A stretch of DNA of 64,000 bases from an uncultured Ruminococcus sp. (GCA_910579955.1 CAJTWE010000001.1:1-64000); one strand, 5' to 3'. Counted from the stretch's first letter, positions 43,544 to 52,385 are shown. The notes: generated from the sequence alone by a model not told the origin. A program made the numbers and translations.

Positions 43544-43583
43544 AATCCGCTTCCGATATGATATCAGAAGCGGATTGTTTATT
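43544..43583. terminator. Bidirectional terminator between lysA and the CotH gene
   Basis: AATCCGCTTC (43544-43553) and GAAGCGGATT (43567-43576) form a perfect stem, followed by GTTTATTTTT on the plus strand. Confidence 0.88.
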
Positions 43584-43600
43584 TTTGGCTAGTATAAAGT

Positions 43601-46429
43601 TTACGCAATGCGTATAAGCTTTATATTAGTAATTCTTGCTGTAAATGGAACATTACTATTTGAACCGAAATCAAAAGAAATACGTGCATTAGTATCCGTT
43701 GCAGAATTCATAGTAAAAGTCTCTATAAAGCGCTTAGTGTCAGGAGTAAGTCTAATTTCATCATAATAATATGATAAATAATTACCGGAGGACTGCATTA
43801 CATTTGGGCCTGAAATAATATTTTTTGACGATTCATAGTCAAATGACAACTGATATGTTGCACCTCTTTCAAGTTTCAGACCTTTATATTTTGCCTGAAC
43901 GCTCCAAGCTGTAGTACCAACTGATTTTACATCAAGAGAAAATCCAGTTGAAAGAGTAGAAAACTTTGCATCAGAGCCATCAGCAGTATCTACAACAAAA
44001 CTCCATCCACTTGCATTATTGATCATATTTGAGCTTTTATTTATGCCTGCCATGACTTTTCTTTTCAGCATCGCCATATCAAATATATTAATACGTTCAT
44101 CCTTACAAAGATCATATTTTTCATAGTCAGTGATCTTTCCTGAACCGACAAGCCACTTTTGCAGTGTTATAAGATCTGCCATAGTATATGTGATCTCATA
44201 ATCGGATGGGGCAACGCCAAGATAACTGTACATATGATCAAGCGTATAATCAGCTCTATTTTGGAAAAATTCAGTTACATTTTTAATAACATCATTATTC
44301 AAAAAATTTCTTAAGGTTGCAATTCTCTGCTCTTTAGTAGCACTTGGCCATGAACTAAACCATGATTCGTCCCAACGATATTCTGAATCTATAATTATAT
44401 CTGAATACTGCTGACTATACTGTTTCATAAGTTTGGTAACTTTTTCATCCGAAGCAATATCGTCTGCATATAATTTATAAATCTTTATAAACTTTGAACG
44501 GAATTCCTCATTTTTAAGCATGGCAATAAAAAGATTTGTCGGAGCATAATTCTTATCATCCATATGAGTAAAACTGTTATATGCATAAAGTTTAGAGCCT
44601 TGCATAGAAGATTCATAAGTATATCCCATAGAATGGTCAAAATCGAATGACATCATACGCCATTTTCCATCGCTATAAGGATTGCCATTGATAATAGCAC
44701 CTGTATTTCTCCATGCGCCGTAATTATAATTAGGCCAGTCACATACGCCATAATAGATACCAGCCGCATAATGCTCTATCAGTGAATCAACGTCGATAAA
44801 ATCGCATGCTTTTTGATAGTTGCTTGAAATAGTCATATTAAGCTTTGAAAGCGAGTCAACTGTATTAATAAAATTATCGCACTCAATTTCTGCGCCTTCT
44901 TCGATCTGTCCATCCTTAATCATAGCAACATTTTTTTCAGGAATACCATAATTGCTTTCTATATATTCAGCCGAAAATCTTTCTGTTATCTCATAAAATC
45001 CCCAATACTCACCATTTAGGAATAAAGCGCACGGTTTCATTTCCATAGTTGCAACTTCTCTGTCACTGATCAAATTTTGACCTATAACATCACGAAATCT
45101 TTGTGCGCTTGATGCACGCAATGAAATTGAGTCGTATTCATCAATAACATTGCCCTGCCAGTCTGTATTGTCAGGAAAAATTGGATACGAAAGCTTTGAA
45201 GCACCATAATCACTTCTTGCAAAAAGATTAAAGCTTTTCTGGGCTGTATTTCTTGTAGACGAGCCTTTTATACGAATTCCCATATTCTGCTCAACAACGG
45301 CATTTCCGTTCTCGAAAATAGTAATACTTGCCTCACGTTCCCATGCTTTTCCTCTGCCGTGATAATTACGCATTGTTGCAGGATCGCTGTCTTCAGCCCA
45401 AACATCATTATTATTCCAGTCCCATTTTTTTCCAACAACATATATTCCCTTATCAGGATCAAAAAGATTATCAGGGTCAGTAACAAGTGAAACAACGGTC
45501 ATATCCTTGTAATCTGCAAGTTCACCATCAGTTACAAAGTAACTTTGCTGCACAACAGGACTAAAAGTACCGTCTGAATTTTTAGCAGCTGCACGTACTA
45601 TACAAGCTTTATCAACCAGATACGTAGGTGCTTTATAGTATGTTCCGGCAGAGATAGATGTTGCCGTACCATCCTCGGTGTATGCACTGTAAATATTTGG
45701 CTCGTGCGAACGATCTCTAATAGTAATTTCACCTGTATAAAGCATTGATGTTTCAGAAGTCAATGGATCACTTCCATCAATAGTATAATAAATTTCCGTT
45801 CCGGCAGCTGAAGAAAGCTTCATTGAAAATTCTCTATCAAAAAAGCCTGAACCAACGGAAAATGTTGGCGCAGCAACAACTTCTTCATTTGCTTTTCCCG
45901 GAGTGGGATTCATGACCTCCATAGCTCCGTTTTTTATTCTGCCATAAGTTTTATCCTCGCCAAGAGTTGGAAATGTCACTTTCTGCATTGCGACGCCGTC
46001 AGGCGTACTGAATACCAAGGTCTCACCATTTTTACTCAGTGAAAATGGTGTATGAAGCTCCTCAGACGTTGATAGACGACCAGATGCAAATACAACAAGA
46101 TATTCACCTGCCCCTATTACCGTATCTTTAGGGAACGTCCACAAAAGATTATTGGAAACATTATCAGAAAGACCGCAGCCATACAGATCAACAGCAGTAT
46201 TGCCTGCATTGTATATCTCTATCCAATCGGAATAAAGACCGTAGCCGTCCAACAAACAGGATTTATTCTGGGAACATATCTCATTTATGTAAACATCTGA
46301 TCCGATAGCAGCCTTAGAGTCGGCAGCAGCTACCGGCATAAAATTCAATGATGAAAAAATCATTGCAACAGATACAACGGATGAAACCAATTTTGCTAAA
46401 AAATTTATTTTATATTTCATATTCGACAC
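43601..46429 (-). CDS. Secreted CotH-kinase-domain protein with LTD, chitobiase-like, dockerin and C-terminal beta-sandwich domains
   Basis: A 942-residue secreted protein. Signal peptide (KINFLAKLVSSVVSVAMIFSSL, cleaved near AAA); lamin-tail domain at about 40-150 (VYINEICSQNKSCLLDGYGLYSDWIEIYNAG); chitobiase C-terminal-like domain (YYTIDGSDPLTSETS, about 190-290). The CotH kinase-like domain (about 310-710) has IKGSSTRNTAQKSFNL, the catalytic-loop-like MMSFDFDHSMGY, and EYWGFYEITERF. A dockerin follows (about 750-795, ADLITLQKWLVGSGKIT and CKDERINIFDMAMLKRKVM). The last 140 residues resemble a CBM4/9-like sandwich. CotH domains phosphorylate proteins in Bacillus spores; in ruminococci, dockerin-bearing CotH proteins belong to the cellulosome with unclear function. 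AGAGGTG precedes the ATG. No neighbour shares its strand. Confidence 0.88.
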   Translation of the reverse strand: MSNMKYKINFLAKLVSSVVSVAMIFSSLNFMPVAAADSKAAIGSDVYINEICSQNKSCLLDGYGLYSDWIEIYNAGNTAVDLYGCGLSDNVSNNLLWTFPKDTVIGAGEYLVVFASGRLSTSEELHTPFSLSKNGETLVFSTPDGVAMQKVTFPTLGEDKTYGRIKNGAMEVMNPTPGKANEEVVAAPTFSVGSGFFDREFSMKLSSAAGTEIYYTIDGSDPLTSETSMLYTGEITIRDRSHEPNIYSAYTEDGTATSISAGTYYKAPTYLVDKACIVRAAAKNSDGTFSPVVQQSYFVTDGELADYKDMTVVSLVTDPDNLFDPDKGIYVVGKKWDWNNNDVWAEDSDPATMRNYHGRGKAWEREASITIFENGNAVVEQNMGIRIKGSSTRNTAQKSFNLFARSDYGASKLSYPIFPDNTDWQGNVIDEYDSISLRASSAQRFRDVIGQNLISDREVATMEMKPCALFLNGEYWGFYEITERFSAEYIESNYGIPEKNVAMIKDGQIEEGAEIECDNFINTVDSLSKLNMTISSNYQKACDFIDVDSLIEHYAAGIYYGVCDWPNYNYGAWRNTGAIINGNPYSDGKWRMMSFDFDHSMGYTYESSMQGSKLYAYNSFTHMDDKNYAPTNLFIAMLKNEEFRSKFIKIYKLYADDIASDEKVTKLMKQYSQQYSDIIIDSEYRWDESWFSSWPSATKEQRIATLRNFLNNDVIKNVTEFFQNRADYTLDHMYSYLGVAPSDYEITYTMADLITLQKWLVGSGKITDYEKYDLCKDERINIFDMAMLKRKVMAGINKSSNMINNASGWSFVVDTADGSDAKFSTLSTGFSLDVKSVGTTAWSVQAKYKGLKLERGATYQLSFDYESSKNIISGPNVMQSSGNYLSYYYDEIRLTPDTKRFIETFTMNSATDTNARISFDFGSNSNVPFTARITNIKLIRIA

Positions 46430-46767
46430 CTCTTTTATAATAAACGCAGTAATTTAATATTACAGTTAATATAGTAAAATTAGTAAAATGATGCATTTTG
46501 CAGCATATTTTCGCAAAACAACGCACCTGTTTATATTATATATTATTTTTATAAAAAGTGCAATAAGAATCACATTTTTAATCAAAAAATCGTGATATTT
46601 AACAAATAGCAATCCGGTGTTTTATTCATATCGACAAATAAAAGAATACCTTTCAGATATTTCAATATACCGCTTGATTATTTTATACAGATATATTATA
46701 ATAATTGAAAACCTAAAATAAAACAAAAATCATATAATTAAATATTTTAAATAATGTTGAGGTAAAA
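46430..46767. other. Divergent intergenic region between the CotH gene and ogt
   Basis: A 338-base AT-rich gap. It holds the ogt promoter (46674-46702). On the CotH side an inverted repeat TTTTGC/GCAAAA lies near 46495-46520 on the minus strand; no consensus promoter for the CotH gene is clear. No coding sequence seen. Confidence 0.5.
46674..46702 (+). promoter_or_regulatory. Promoter of ogt
   Basis: TTGATT (46674-46679), 17-base spacer, TATAAT (46697-46702). Confidence 0.6.
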
Positions 46768-47271
46768 ATGCAATATACATCTATATATAAATCATTAGTC
46801 GGTAATCTTCTTTTAACTGCCGATGATGCAGGACTAACAGGGCTTTGGATCGAAAATTCAAAGTACTACCCACTCAGTTTTAATACTGAATATGAAAAAA
46901 TAGAGACTTCGATTTTTGCAGAAACAAAGCGTTGGCTTGATATTTACTTTTCAGGAAAAGAACCTGACTTTATGCCTAATATTCACATGATAGGAACAGA
47001 ATTTCAAAAAGAAGTCTGGAAAATTCTGCTTACAATTCCTTATGGTCAAACAACTACATACGGAGAAATAGCAAATCATATAGCAAAAAAGCGAGGTATT
47101 TCACGTATGTCTGCACAAGCCGTTGGAGGTGCTGTTGGACACAATAAACTATCTATAATCATCCCATGTCACCGTGTTATTGGAACAAACAGCAGCCTTA
47201 CAGGATATGCAGGCGGAATTTATAAAAAAATCACGCTTCTAAAATTAGAAAATGCATTTATGAATCTATAG
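46768..47271 (+). CDS. ogt: Methylated-DNA--protein-cysteine methyltransferase
   Basis: A 167-residue suicidal DNA-repair protein that removes O6-methyl groups from guanine onto its own cysteine. The active site IIPCHRVIG (Cys near 131) is intact. The helix-turn-helix region with YGQTTTYGEIANHIAKKRGISRMSAQAVGGAVGHNKL binds DNA and carries the arginine-finger region. The N-terminal domain (YTSIYKSLVGNLLLTADDAGLTGLWIE) is the short Ogt type, without an Ada regulatory domain. TTGAGG precedes the ATG. It is transcribed alone. Confidence 0.95.
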   Translation: MQYTSIYKSLVGNLLLTADDAGLTGLWIENSKYYPLSFNTEYEKIETSIFAETKRWLDIYFSGKEPDFMPNIHMIGTEFQKEVWKILLTIPYGQTTTYGEIANHIAKKRGISRMSAQAVGGAVGHNKLSIIIPCHRVIGTNSSLTGYAGGIYKKITLLKLENAFMNL

Positions 47272-47318
47272 AATTATAAAATTATAGAATGCATAACATA
47301 TATATTCAATATATGCAT

Positions 47319-47347
47319 TTGATATTTAAAGAAAAATATGCTAAAAT
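47319..47347 (+). promoter_or_regulatory. Promoter of the DUF3737 gene
   Basis: TTGATA (47319-47324), 17-base spacer ending TGC, TAAAAT (47342-47347). Confidence 0.65.
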
Positions 47348-47377
47348 ATAATTGATACTAAATAGTGGAGGTTTAAT

Positions 47378-48220
47378 ATGAACATTATCAAAAAACAAAA
47401 CTTTGATGAAGAGCGTGCTCTTTATAATAGCCATGATCTTATCCTTGAAGAATGCGCCTTTGACGGCCCTGCTGATGGCGAAAGTGCATTAAAAGAAAGT
47501 AGATGCATTGAAGTTCATAACTGTTTTTGCAATCTTCGTTACCCCTTTTGGCACGATTCTAACCTCATAATTACAGGTTCAGAAATGACTGAACTTTGTC
47601 GTGCAGCTCTATGGTATTCCAAATACATAACGATTATTGACACAAAAATGCATGGAATCAAGGCGCTTCGTGAATGTTCTGATGTAAAAATAGAAAATTG
47701 TGATATTATTTCTCCGGAATTCGGTTGGTCAGTAAATAATATCACAATAAAAAACAGCTCTGCAATAAGCGAATATTTTATGATGAGAAGCAGTAATATC
47801 ACATTTGAAAATGTGAATTTCAAGGGCAAATATTCTTTTCAATATATAGAAAATGCTGTATTTGAAAACTGTATATTTGATACAAAAGATGCTTTTTGGC
47901 ATGGAAAAAACATTGTTGTCAGAAACAGTATTGTAAAGGGTGAATACCTTGCTTGGTATTCTGAAGGGCTTACCCTTGAAAACTGCAAAATTATCGGTAC
48001 GCAGCCTTTGTGCTACTGCAAAGATCTAAAGCTCATAAACTGTGAAATGATCGACACCGATCTTTGCTTTGAACGCTCAGAAGTTCAGGCTGTAATAACA
48101 ACGCCTGTCGAAAGCATAAAAAATCCTTTAAGTGGCACTATCAATGTTCCATATGTAAACGAAATTATCATTGATGAAGAATTTGCAAAAGGAGAAATCA
48201 TAACAAATTCAATAGATTAA
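47378..48220 (+). CDS. DUF3737 family beta-helix protein
   Basis: A 280-residue cytosolic protein of the DUF3737 family. It starts IIKKQNFDEERALYNSHDLILEECAFDGPADGESALKES and consists of short beta-helix rungs such as DVKIENCDIIS, NITIKNSSAIS, NITFENVNFKG and GLTLENCKIIG, each about 20 residues. This is a right-handed parallel beta-helix like those of carbohydrate-acting enzymes. No signal peptide, so it acts inside the cell. Conserved aromatic-His positions (WHDSN, WHGKN) recur in the rungs. The biochemical role is unknown; hydrolase relatives of the fold suggest a polysaccharide or sugar ligand. GTGGAGG lies before the ATG. Confidence 0.85.
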   Translation: MNIIKKQNFDEERALYNSHDLILEECAFDGPADGESALKESRCIEVHNCFCNLRYPFWHDSNLIITGSEMTELCRAALWYSKYITIIDTKMHGIKALRECSDVKIENCDIISPEFGWSVNNITIKNSSAISEYFMMRSSNITFENVNFKGKYSFQYIENAVFENCIFDTKDAFWHGKNIVVRNSIVKGEYLAWYSEGLTLENCKIIGTQPLCYCKDLKLINCEMIDTDLCFERSEVQAVITTPVESIKNPLSGTINVPYVNEIIIDEEFAKGEIITNSID

Positions 48221-48223
48221 TGC

Positions 48224-48475
48224 TTAACTATCGGTTTCAAGCTCAAAAAAGCTTCCTATAGGCTTTCCAAGAATTTGAGATAATCCCCAAAGTTCAATAT
48301 CTGAAACCGTTCTAGTTTGTTCCTCGATTCTACAAATTGATCCACGACAGATGTACACCGCTATTGTTTCAAGTTTATCTGACAGCATCTGCTGACTCAT
48401 TTTTTGTTCAATGCGAAACTTTCTCACCTGCTTTCCAACCATATTCATTTTTTCACCATCAATAATTCTTGCCAT
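48224..48475 (-). CDS. XRE family helix-turn-helix regulator
   Basis: An 83-residue protein with a single Cro/C1-type HTH: GKQVRKFRIEQKMSQQMLSDKLETIAVYICRGSICRIEEQTRTVSDIELWGLSQILGKPIGSFF. GGGAGG is 9 bases before the ATG at 48475; a longer in-frame extension crosses the divergent promoter region and is rejected. It faces an ABC-2 transporter operon from a shared 121-base spacer, so it probably regulates itself and the transporter. Candidate sites TTGTCCT occur twice there. Convergent with the DUF3737 gene, 3 bases apart. Confidence 0.85.
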   Translation of the reverse strand: MARIIDGEKMNMVGKQVRKFRIEQKMSQQMLSDKLETIAVYICRGSICRIEEQTRTVSDIELWGLSQILGKPIGSFFELETDS

Positions 48476-48498
48476 AATAATAATCCTCCCATAATATC

Positions 48499-48527
48499 TT
48501 GACATAGGACAATTATTATGATATACT
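48499..48527 (+). promoter_or_regulatory. Promoter of the ABC-2 transporter operon
   Basis: TTGACA (48499-48504), 17-base spacer ending TGA, TATACT (48522-48527). Two TTGTCCT-containing near-palindromes flank it: one overlaps the -35 and spacer on the minus strand (48501-48515), one is at 48544-48562 with arms TTGTC/GACAA. Confidence 0.75.
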
Positions 48528-48596
48528 AAAATTACGCTTTTGTTGTCCTGTAATAAGACAAACATCTATCCTTTTAAAGAAAGTGAGGGTAATATT

Positions 48597-49604
48597 ATGC
48601 CAAACATTATCGAAATAAAAAACATCACAAAGGAATTCAAGGTTCTTAATCGTCGTGAAGGACTAAAAGGCAGCCTAAAAGATCTGTTTTCACGTGATTA
48701 CAGGACGGTGAGAGCTGTAGATAATATTTCTATGAACGTATCACAAGGTGAGATAGTCGGTTACTTAGGTCCTAACGGTGCAGGAAAATCAACCACTATA
48801 AAAATGATGACAGGCGTTCTTGAGCCTACATCAGGAGAAATCTTGGTTAACGGAAATATACCATACAAAGACAGAACCAAAAGTGCACAAGAGATCGGTG
48901 TTGTATTTGGACAGCGTTCACAGCTTTGGTGGTCACTTCCACTAATCGAATCTTTCAAGATACTCAAAGATATATATCAAATCAGCGATTCTGACTATGA
49001 CGATATGATGAAATTATATAAATCACTAGTTGATATAGAACAACTGCTTCATAAGCCTGTACGTCAAATGTCTCTGGGACAAAGAACACTCAGCGATATT
49101 CTTGCTGCATTTTTACATAATCCTAAAATCGTATTTCTTGATGAGCCTACTATCGGTCTTGATGTATCAATGAAAAGCAAGATACGCACATTGATTCTTG
49201 CACTAAACAAAAAGAAAAATACTACGGTTATTCTCACAACTCACGATATGGGTGACGTTGACGCACTCTGTCAGCGTATTGTAATAATAGATAAAGGCAA
49301 AATGCTCTACGATAATGATATTGATCATTTAAAGAGTTTTTTTGGTACATACAGAACTTTAAAAATACGTTCAGACGGAGATATGAAGAAACAAGCATCT
49401 ATTCTAGAAAAAGAACTTGAATCCTACTGCGTATCTGTTACGTATGATGATGAATGGATATTTATTCTTATAAATGAGGAAAAGGCAAAGGTCATGGAGG
49501 TACTGAGCGCAATTCAGAATACTCATGAAATACGTGATATGAAACTAGAAGAAATTTCCACAGAGGAGGTAATAAAGAAAATTTATGAGGAGGGCACATT
49601 ATGA
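48597..49604 (+). CDS. ABC-2 exporter ATPase (COG4586-like)
   Basis: A 335-residue nucleotide-binding protein: Walker A GPNGAGKSTTIKMM near 55, the Q-loop region VFGQRSQLWWSLPLIESF (distinctive for the COG4586 group), signature MSLGQRTLSDILAAFLH, Walker B IVFLDEPTIGLD, and switch His in LTTHDMGDV. GTGAGGG precedes the ATG at 48597; a longer in-frame start in the promoter region is rejected. It is followed by two ABC-2 permeases, overlapping the first by 4 bases. Such three-gene systems are usually exporters of unidentified lipophilic or polysaccharide-like substrates. Confidence 0.9.
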   Translation: MPNIIEIKNITKEFKVLNRREGLKGSLKDLFSRDYRTVRAVDNISMNVSQGEIVGYLGPNGAGKSTTIKMMTGVLEPTSGEILVNGNIPYKDRTKSAQEIGVVFGQRSQLWWSLPLIESFKILKDIYQISDSDYDDMMKLYKSLVDIEQLLHKPVRQMSLGQRTLSDILAAFLHNPKIVFLDEPTIGLDVSMKSKIRTLILALNKKKNTTVILTTHDMGDVDALCQRIVIIDKGKMLYDNDIDHLKSFFGTYRTLKIRSDGDMKKQASILEKELESYCVSVTYDDEWIFILINEEKAKVMEVLSAIQNTHEIRDMKLEEISTEEVIKKIYEEGTL

Positions 49605-50407
49605 GTAGATTAAAAAAATACTTCGCCCTTACACGTGCCGGAATACTCGACTCTATGCAGTTTCGACTTGCCATGCTTGTTATGGTTGCAGGAAATCTTC
49701 TGTATCTTACAGTCGTATTTTTCCTTTGGAAATCTATTTATGCTTCCTCCGGAACAGATATTGTAAACGGAATGACATTTCATGATACACTAATATATCT
49801 CGTTCTTGCAACTGCCCTTTTCAACTTTATGGAAATGTATACTGTCTGGGAAATAGGACGTAACATACAATCCGGAAAAATCGTACTTGATCTTTTAAAG
49901 CCTATGAGATATAGAAGTTACTTGTTCTGGTCGTATTCGGGAACATTTGTAATTCAGTTCTTTGCAACATTTCTGCCAACATTTATTATTGTATACATAG
50001 TTACAGGCGGGACGATACCAATAGGAATGAATTTACTTTATTTCATGCTCTCAGTTATTATGGCAGTTATAATAAACTACAGCATCGACTTCATCGTGGG
50101 TACGATTTGCCTATATACGCAGTCTATATGGGGTATAAACATTATGAAACAAGTAATTGTCCTACTATTATCAGGTGCTACAATACCAATTGCATTCTTT
50201 CCGGAAATACTAAAAAAAGTCGTAAGTTTTCTGCCGTTTCAGTCAATTTATAATACACCTCTTACCATTCTGCTAAGCGGCTCTATCAATTTTGAAACTC
50301 TGCTTATTCAACTTGGAACTCAACTGATATGGTGCGTAGTACTACTGCTCCTAAGCAGCATGTTCTGGAAGGTATCCCTGCGACAAATCACAGTAAATGG
50401 AGGGTAA
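49601..50407 (+). CDS. ABC-2 permease subunit 1 (COG4587-like)
   Basis: A 268-residue protein with six hydrophobic segments, for example MLVMVAGNLLYLTVVFFLW and FFATFLPTFIIVYIVTGG. Its cytosolic motif NIQSGKIVLDLLKPMRYRSYLF is typical of this group and contacts the ATPase. No nucleotide-binding domain, so it needs the upstream ATPase and the downstream sister permease. Overlaps the ATPase by 4 bases. Substrate unknown. Confidence 0.88.
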   Translation: MSRLKKYFALTRAGILDSMQFRLAMLVMVAGNLLYLTVVFFLWKSIYASSGTDIVNGMTFHDTLIYLVLATALFNFMEMYTVWEIGRNIQSGKIVLDLLKPMRYRSYLFWSYSGTFVIQFFATFLPTFIIVYIVTGGTIPIGMNLLYFMLSVIMAVIINYSIDFIVGTICLYTQSIWGINIMKQVIVLLLSGATIPIAFFPEILKKVVSFLPFQSIYNTPLTILLSGSINFETLLIQLGTQLIWCVVLLLLSSMFWKVSLRQITVNGG

Positions 50408-50410
50408 GAC

Positions 50411-51214
50411 ATGAAAAGAAAAGGAATAAGCTTTTATCTGCATATTTACTGTAAAATTCTTGTGCAAGACTTGAAAAGCAAGATGAGTTACCGTGCAGAC
50501 TTTATCATTTCAACAATTGGAATGATTTTCACCAATATTGCTGGATTTATTAGTTTCTGGATATTATTCAGAAACTTCCCATCAATTAACGGATGGAGTT
50601 ACTATGAAATGATGTTCCTGTATGGTTTTTCCCTTATTTCAATAACACCTGTACAGTGCTTTTTTGATAACAATTGGAGTCTTAGAATACATGTCTACTC
50701 TGGAGACTTCATCAAATACTGTTTCCGTCCCATAAATCTGTTTTTCTACTATCAGTCAGAAGTATTTGACATAAAAGGTTTAGGACAGCTTGTATTTGGT
50801 ATAGGCACACTAATCTATTCATGGTCTAAGATCAATCTTGCATGCACTCCGCTTATGATACTAAAAACGATTATTTTCCTAATAACAGCATCACTTATTA
50901 TGATAGCTGTTATGAACGCAGCAGCAGCAACTTGTTTCTGGATAACCAACTCATTTTATGTAATGGATCTAGCGCTTAAATTCAAGGATTATGCAAAATA
51001 TCCAATCACAATTTTCAGCCCTTTGTTTCGCTTTATTTTTACATTCATAATGCCAATTGCATTTATTGCGTACTACCCTAGCCTTGTGATCTTACGTCCA
51101 GATGAAATTCCACTTTTATCGTGGCTGTCACCGTTATTTGGATGCATATTTTTCTATCTGAGTTATAAATTCTGGATGCTGGGTGCTATGAAGTACAGCG
51201 GAACGGGATCATAA
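50411..51214 (+). CDS. ABC-2 permease subunit 2 (COG3694-like)
   Basis: A 267-residue sister permease, about six membrane segments, starting SFYLHIYCKILVQDLKSKMSYRADFIISTIGMIF. The coupling-helix region VYSGDFIKYCFRPINLFFYYQSEVFDIKGLGQ matches the SGDFDK-L-RP style of the family. It lies 3 bases after the first permease and likely forms a heterodimer with it. The operon ends at the hairpin 51245-51283. Confidence 0.88.
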   Translation: MKRKGISFYLHIYCKILVQDLKSKMSYRADFIISTIGMIFTNIAGFISFWILFRNFPSINGWSYYEMMFLYGFSLISITPVQCFFDNNWSLRIHVYSGDFIKYCFRPINLFFYYQSEVFDIKGLGQLVFGIGTLIYSWSKINLACTPLMILKTIIFLITASLIMIAVMNAAAATCFWITNSFYVMDLALKFKDYAKYPITIFSPLFRFIFTFIMPIAFIAYYPSLVILRPDEIPLLSWLSPLFGCIFFYLSYKFWMLGAMKYSGTGS

Positions 51215-51244
51215 AAACACAGTACAACTTAACTTACAGCACAA

Positions 51245-51283
51245 AAAACGACTAAGTCTACATAAAGACTCAGTCGTTTTTCT
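51245..51283. terminator. Bidirectional terminator between ABC exporter and pilus operons
   Basis: AAAACGACT-AGTC (51245-51258) pairs with GACT-AGTCGTTTT (51267-51280) with one internal mismatch; T-rich flanks on both strands. Confidence 0.88.
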
Positions 51284-51297
51284 TATAAGAACCAATT

Positions 51298-52380
51298 TTA
51301 TTTACCCTTATTTATACGCCAACCTGCAACGAATAGAACTATTCCAGCCAAACCACACACAGGCACAGGCCACCAAAGCTGACCCGTTTGTGGCAGCTTA
51401 CCTCCACCTGTTACCGTAGTAGTTGTTGTTGAAATAGAAGTTCCTGTGCCGGATGTAGTAGTACCTGTAGTAGTTGTTGTTGTTTCTGTAGAAGTTTCTG
51501 AGGTAGTTGTTTCCGTATTTGTTCCGGTAGTAGTCGTGGTAGTGGTAGTAGTTGTCGTTGTTGTGGTAGTAGTGGTTGAAGTAGTAGTATTATAGAGAAC
51601 ATCACGGGAATTTATAACAAGAAACTGCGTTTCATTATTCCTGTAAACTATCTTATACTCACCCGGAATATTCAGTTCTTTTACACGCCATGTAGATAAC
51701 GCATCGCCCGACCACTGATAAGTCCACTCATTATCCTTATTGAGCGTAACAGTCTCTACATACTTATTATCGCAATAGATTGCAACATCAATCTCAATCG
51801 GTCTTAACTGAATACTGGAATCATCAAACTGCCAAACTTTTTTCACACGATAAAACTGTTCGCTGAAAGACGGCTTATCATGTACAGTAAATTTAGCATT
51901 TGCAGTAATGACATTATTTTTACTAATATCCACAAGCATTGGAGTAGGCGTATAAATTTTTGAGCCTATGGACAATTTATCACCTGCAACAAGATATACA
52001 CCGTTATCAAGTCCACTAAATAACAAATTACCGCTTTCATCGGAAAAAGCCCCGGCAACAGGTTTAATACCATCAAGTACAGCGAAATTTTCAAGTGTAC
52101 CTGCTGCATCCTGTAAAGACGATACCGTAAGGTCTGGAAGGTATACAGGACAGTCAGCAAAATCGCCTTCCAGTACTATTTTATCATCAGAAGTCAAAGA
52201 ACCGATATGATAAATACTAAAATGCATACCATAAATAGGCTCACTGTCTGATTTACAAACAATATTAAGACCACCGTCACCTGTAGCAGCTGATGAAATG
52301 AAAAGCGCAGCCGAAAACCATAGCATTGCAGCAATGGCACAAAAAACAGAACTTAAACGGCGGTAAAAACTACTGCGCAT
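51298..52380 (-). CDS. Minor pilin with Cna-B domain, poly-Thr stalk and LPQTG anchor
   Basis: A 360-residue surface protein. The signal peptide (LSSVFCAIAAMLWFSAALFISSAA) is followed by a region with two beta-sandwich parts: residues 35-160 contain SGLDNGVYLVAGDKL, an E-box-like pilin fold, and about 175-260 form a Cna-B domain (FYRVKKVWQFDDSSIQLRP, TLNKDNEWTYQWSG). Then comes a Thr-rich stalk of about 60 residues. The sorting signal LPQTG plus hydrophobic tail and INKGK complete it. The long flexible stalk before the anchor suits a basal pilin crossing the cell wall. GGAAGGTG precedes the ATG at 52380, 5 bases after the sortase stop. Last gene of the pilus operon. Confidence 0.85.
   Translation of the reverse strand: MRSSFYRRLSSVFCAIAAMLWFSAALFISSAATGDGGLNIVCKSDSEPIYGMHFSIYHIGSLTSDDKIVLEGDFADCPVYLPDLTVSSLQDAAGTLENFAVLDGIKPVAGAFSDESGNLLFSGLDNGVYLVAGDKLSIGSKIYTPTPMLVDISKNNVITANAKFTVHDKPSFSEQFYRVKKVWQFDDSSIQLRPIEIDVAIYCDNKYVETVTLNKDNEWTYQWSGDALSTWRVKELNIPGEYKIVYRNNETQFLVINSRDVLYNTTTSTTTTTTTTTTTTTTTTTGTNTETTTSETSTETTTTTTGTTTSGTGTSISTTTTTVTGGGKLPQTGQLWWPVPVCGLAGIVLFVAGWRINKGK
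51526..51588 (-). repeat. Threonine-codon microsatellite in the minor pilin
   Basis: Twenty-one consecutive codons of which 20 are Thr (ACN) and one Ser, a near-perfect trinucleotide repeat. Length change by slippage would alter stalk length without a frameshift. Confidence 0.85.
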
Positions 52381-52385
52381 ATAAA

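Noticed and set aside
51411..51605. A Leu/Gln-rich minus-strand frame
   Set aside because: Out-of-frame reading of the Thr codon repeat in the minor pilin.
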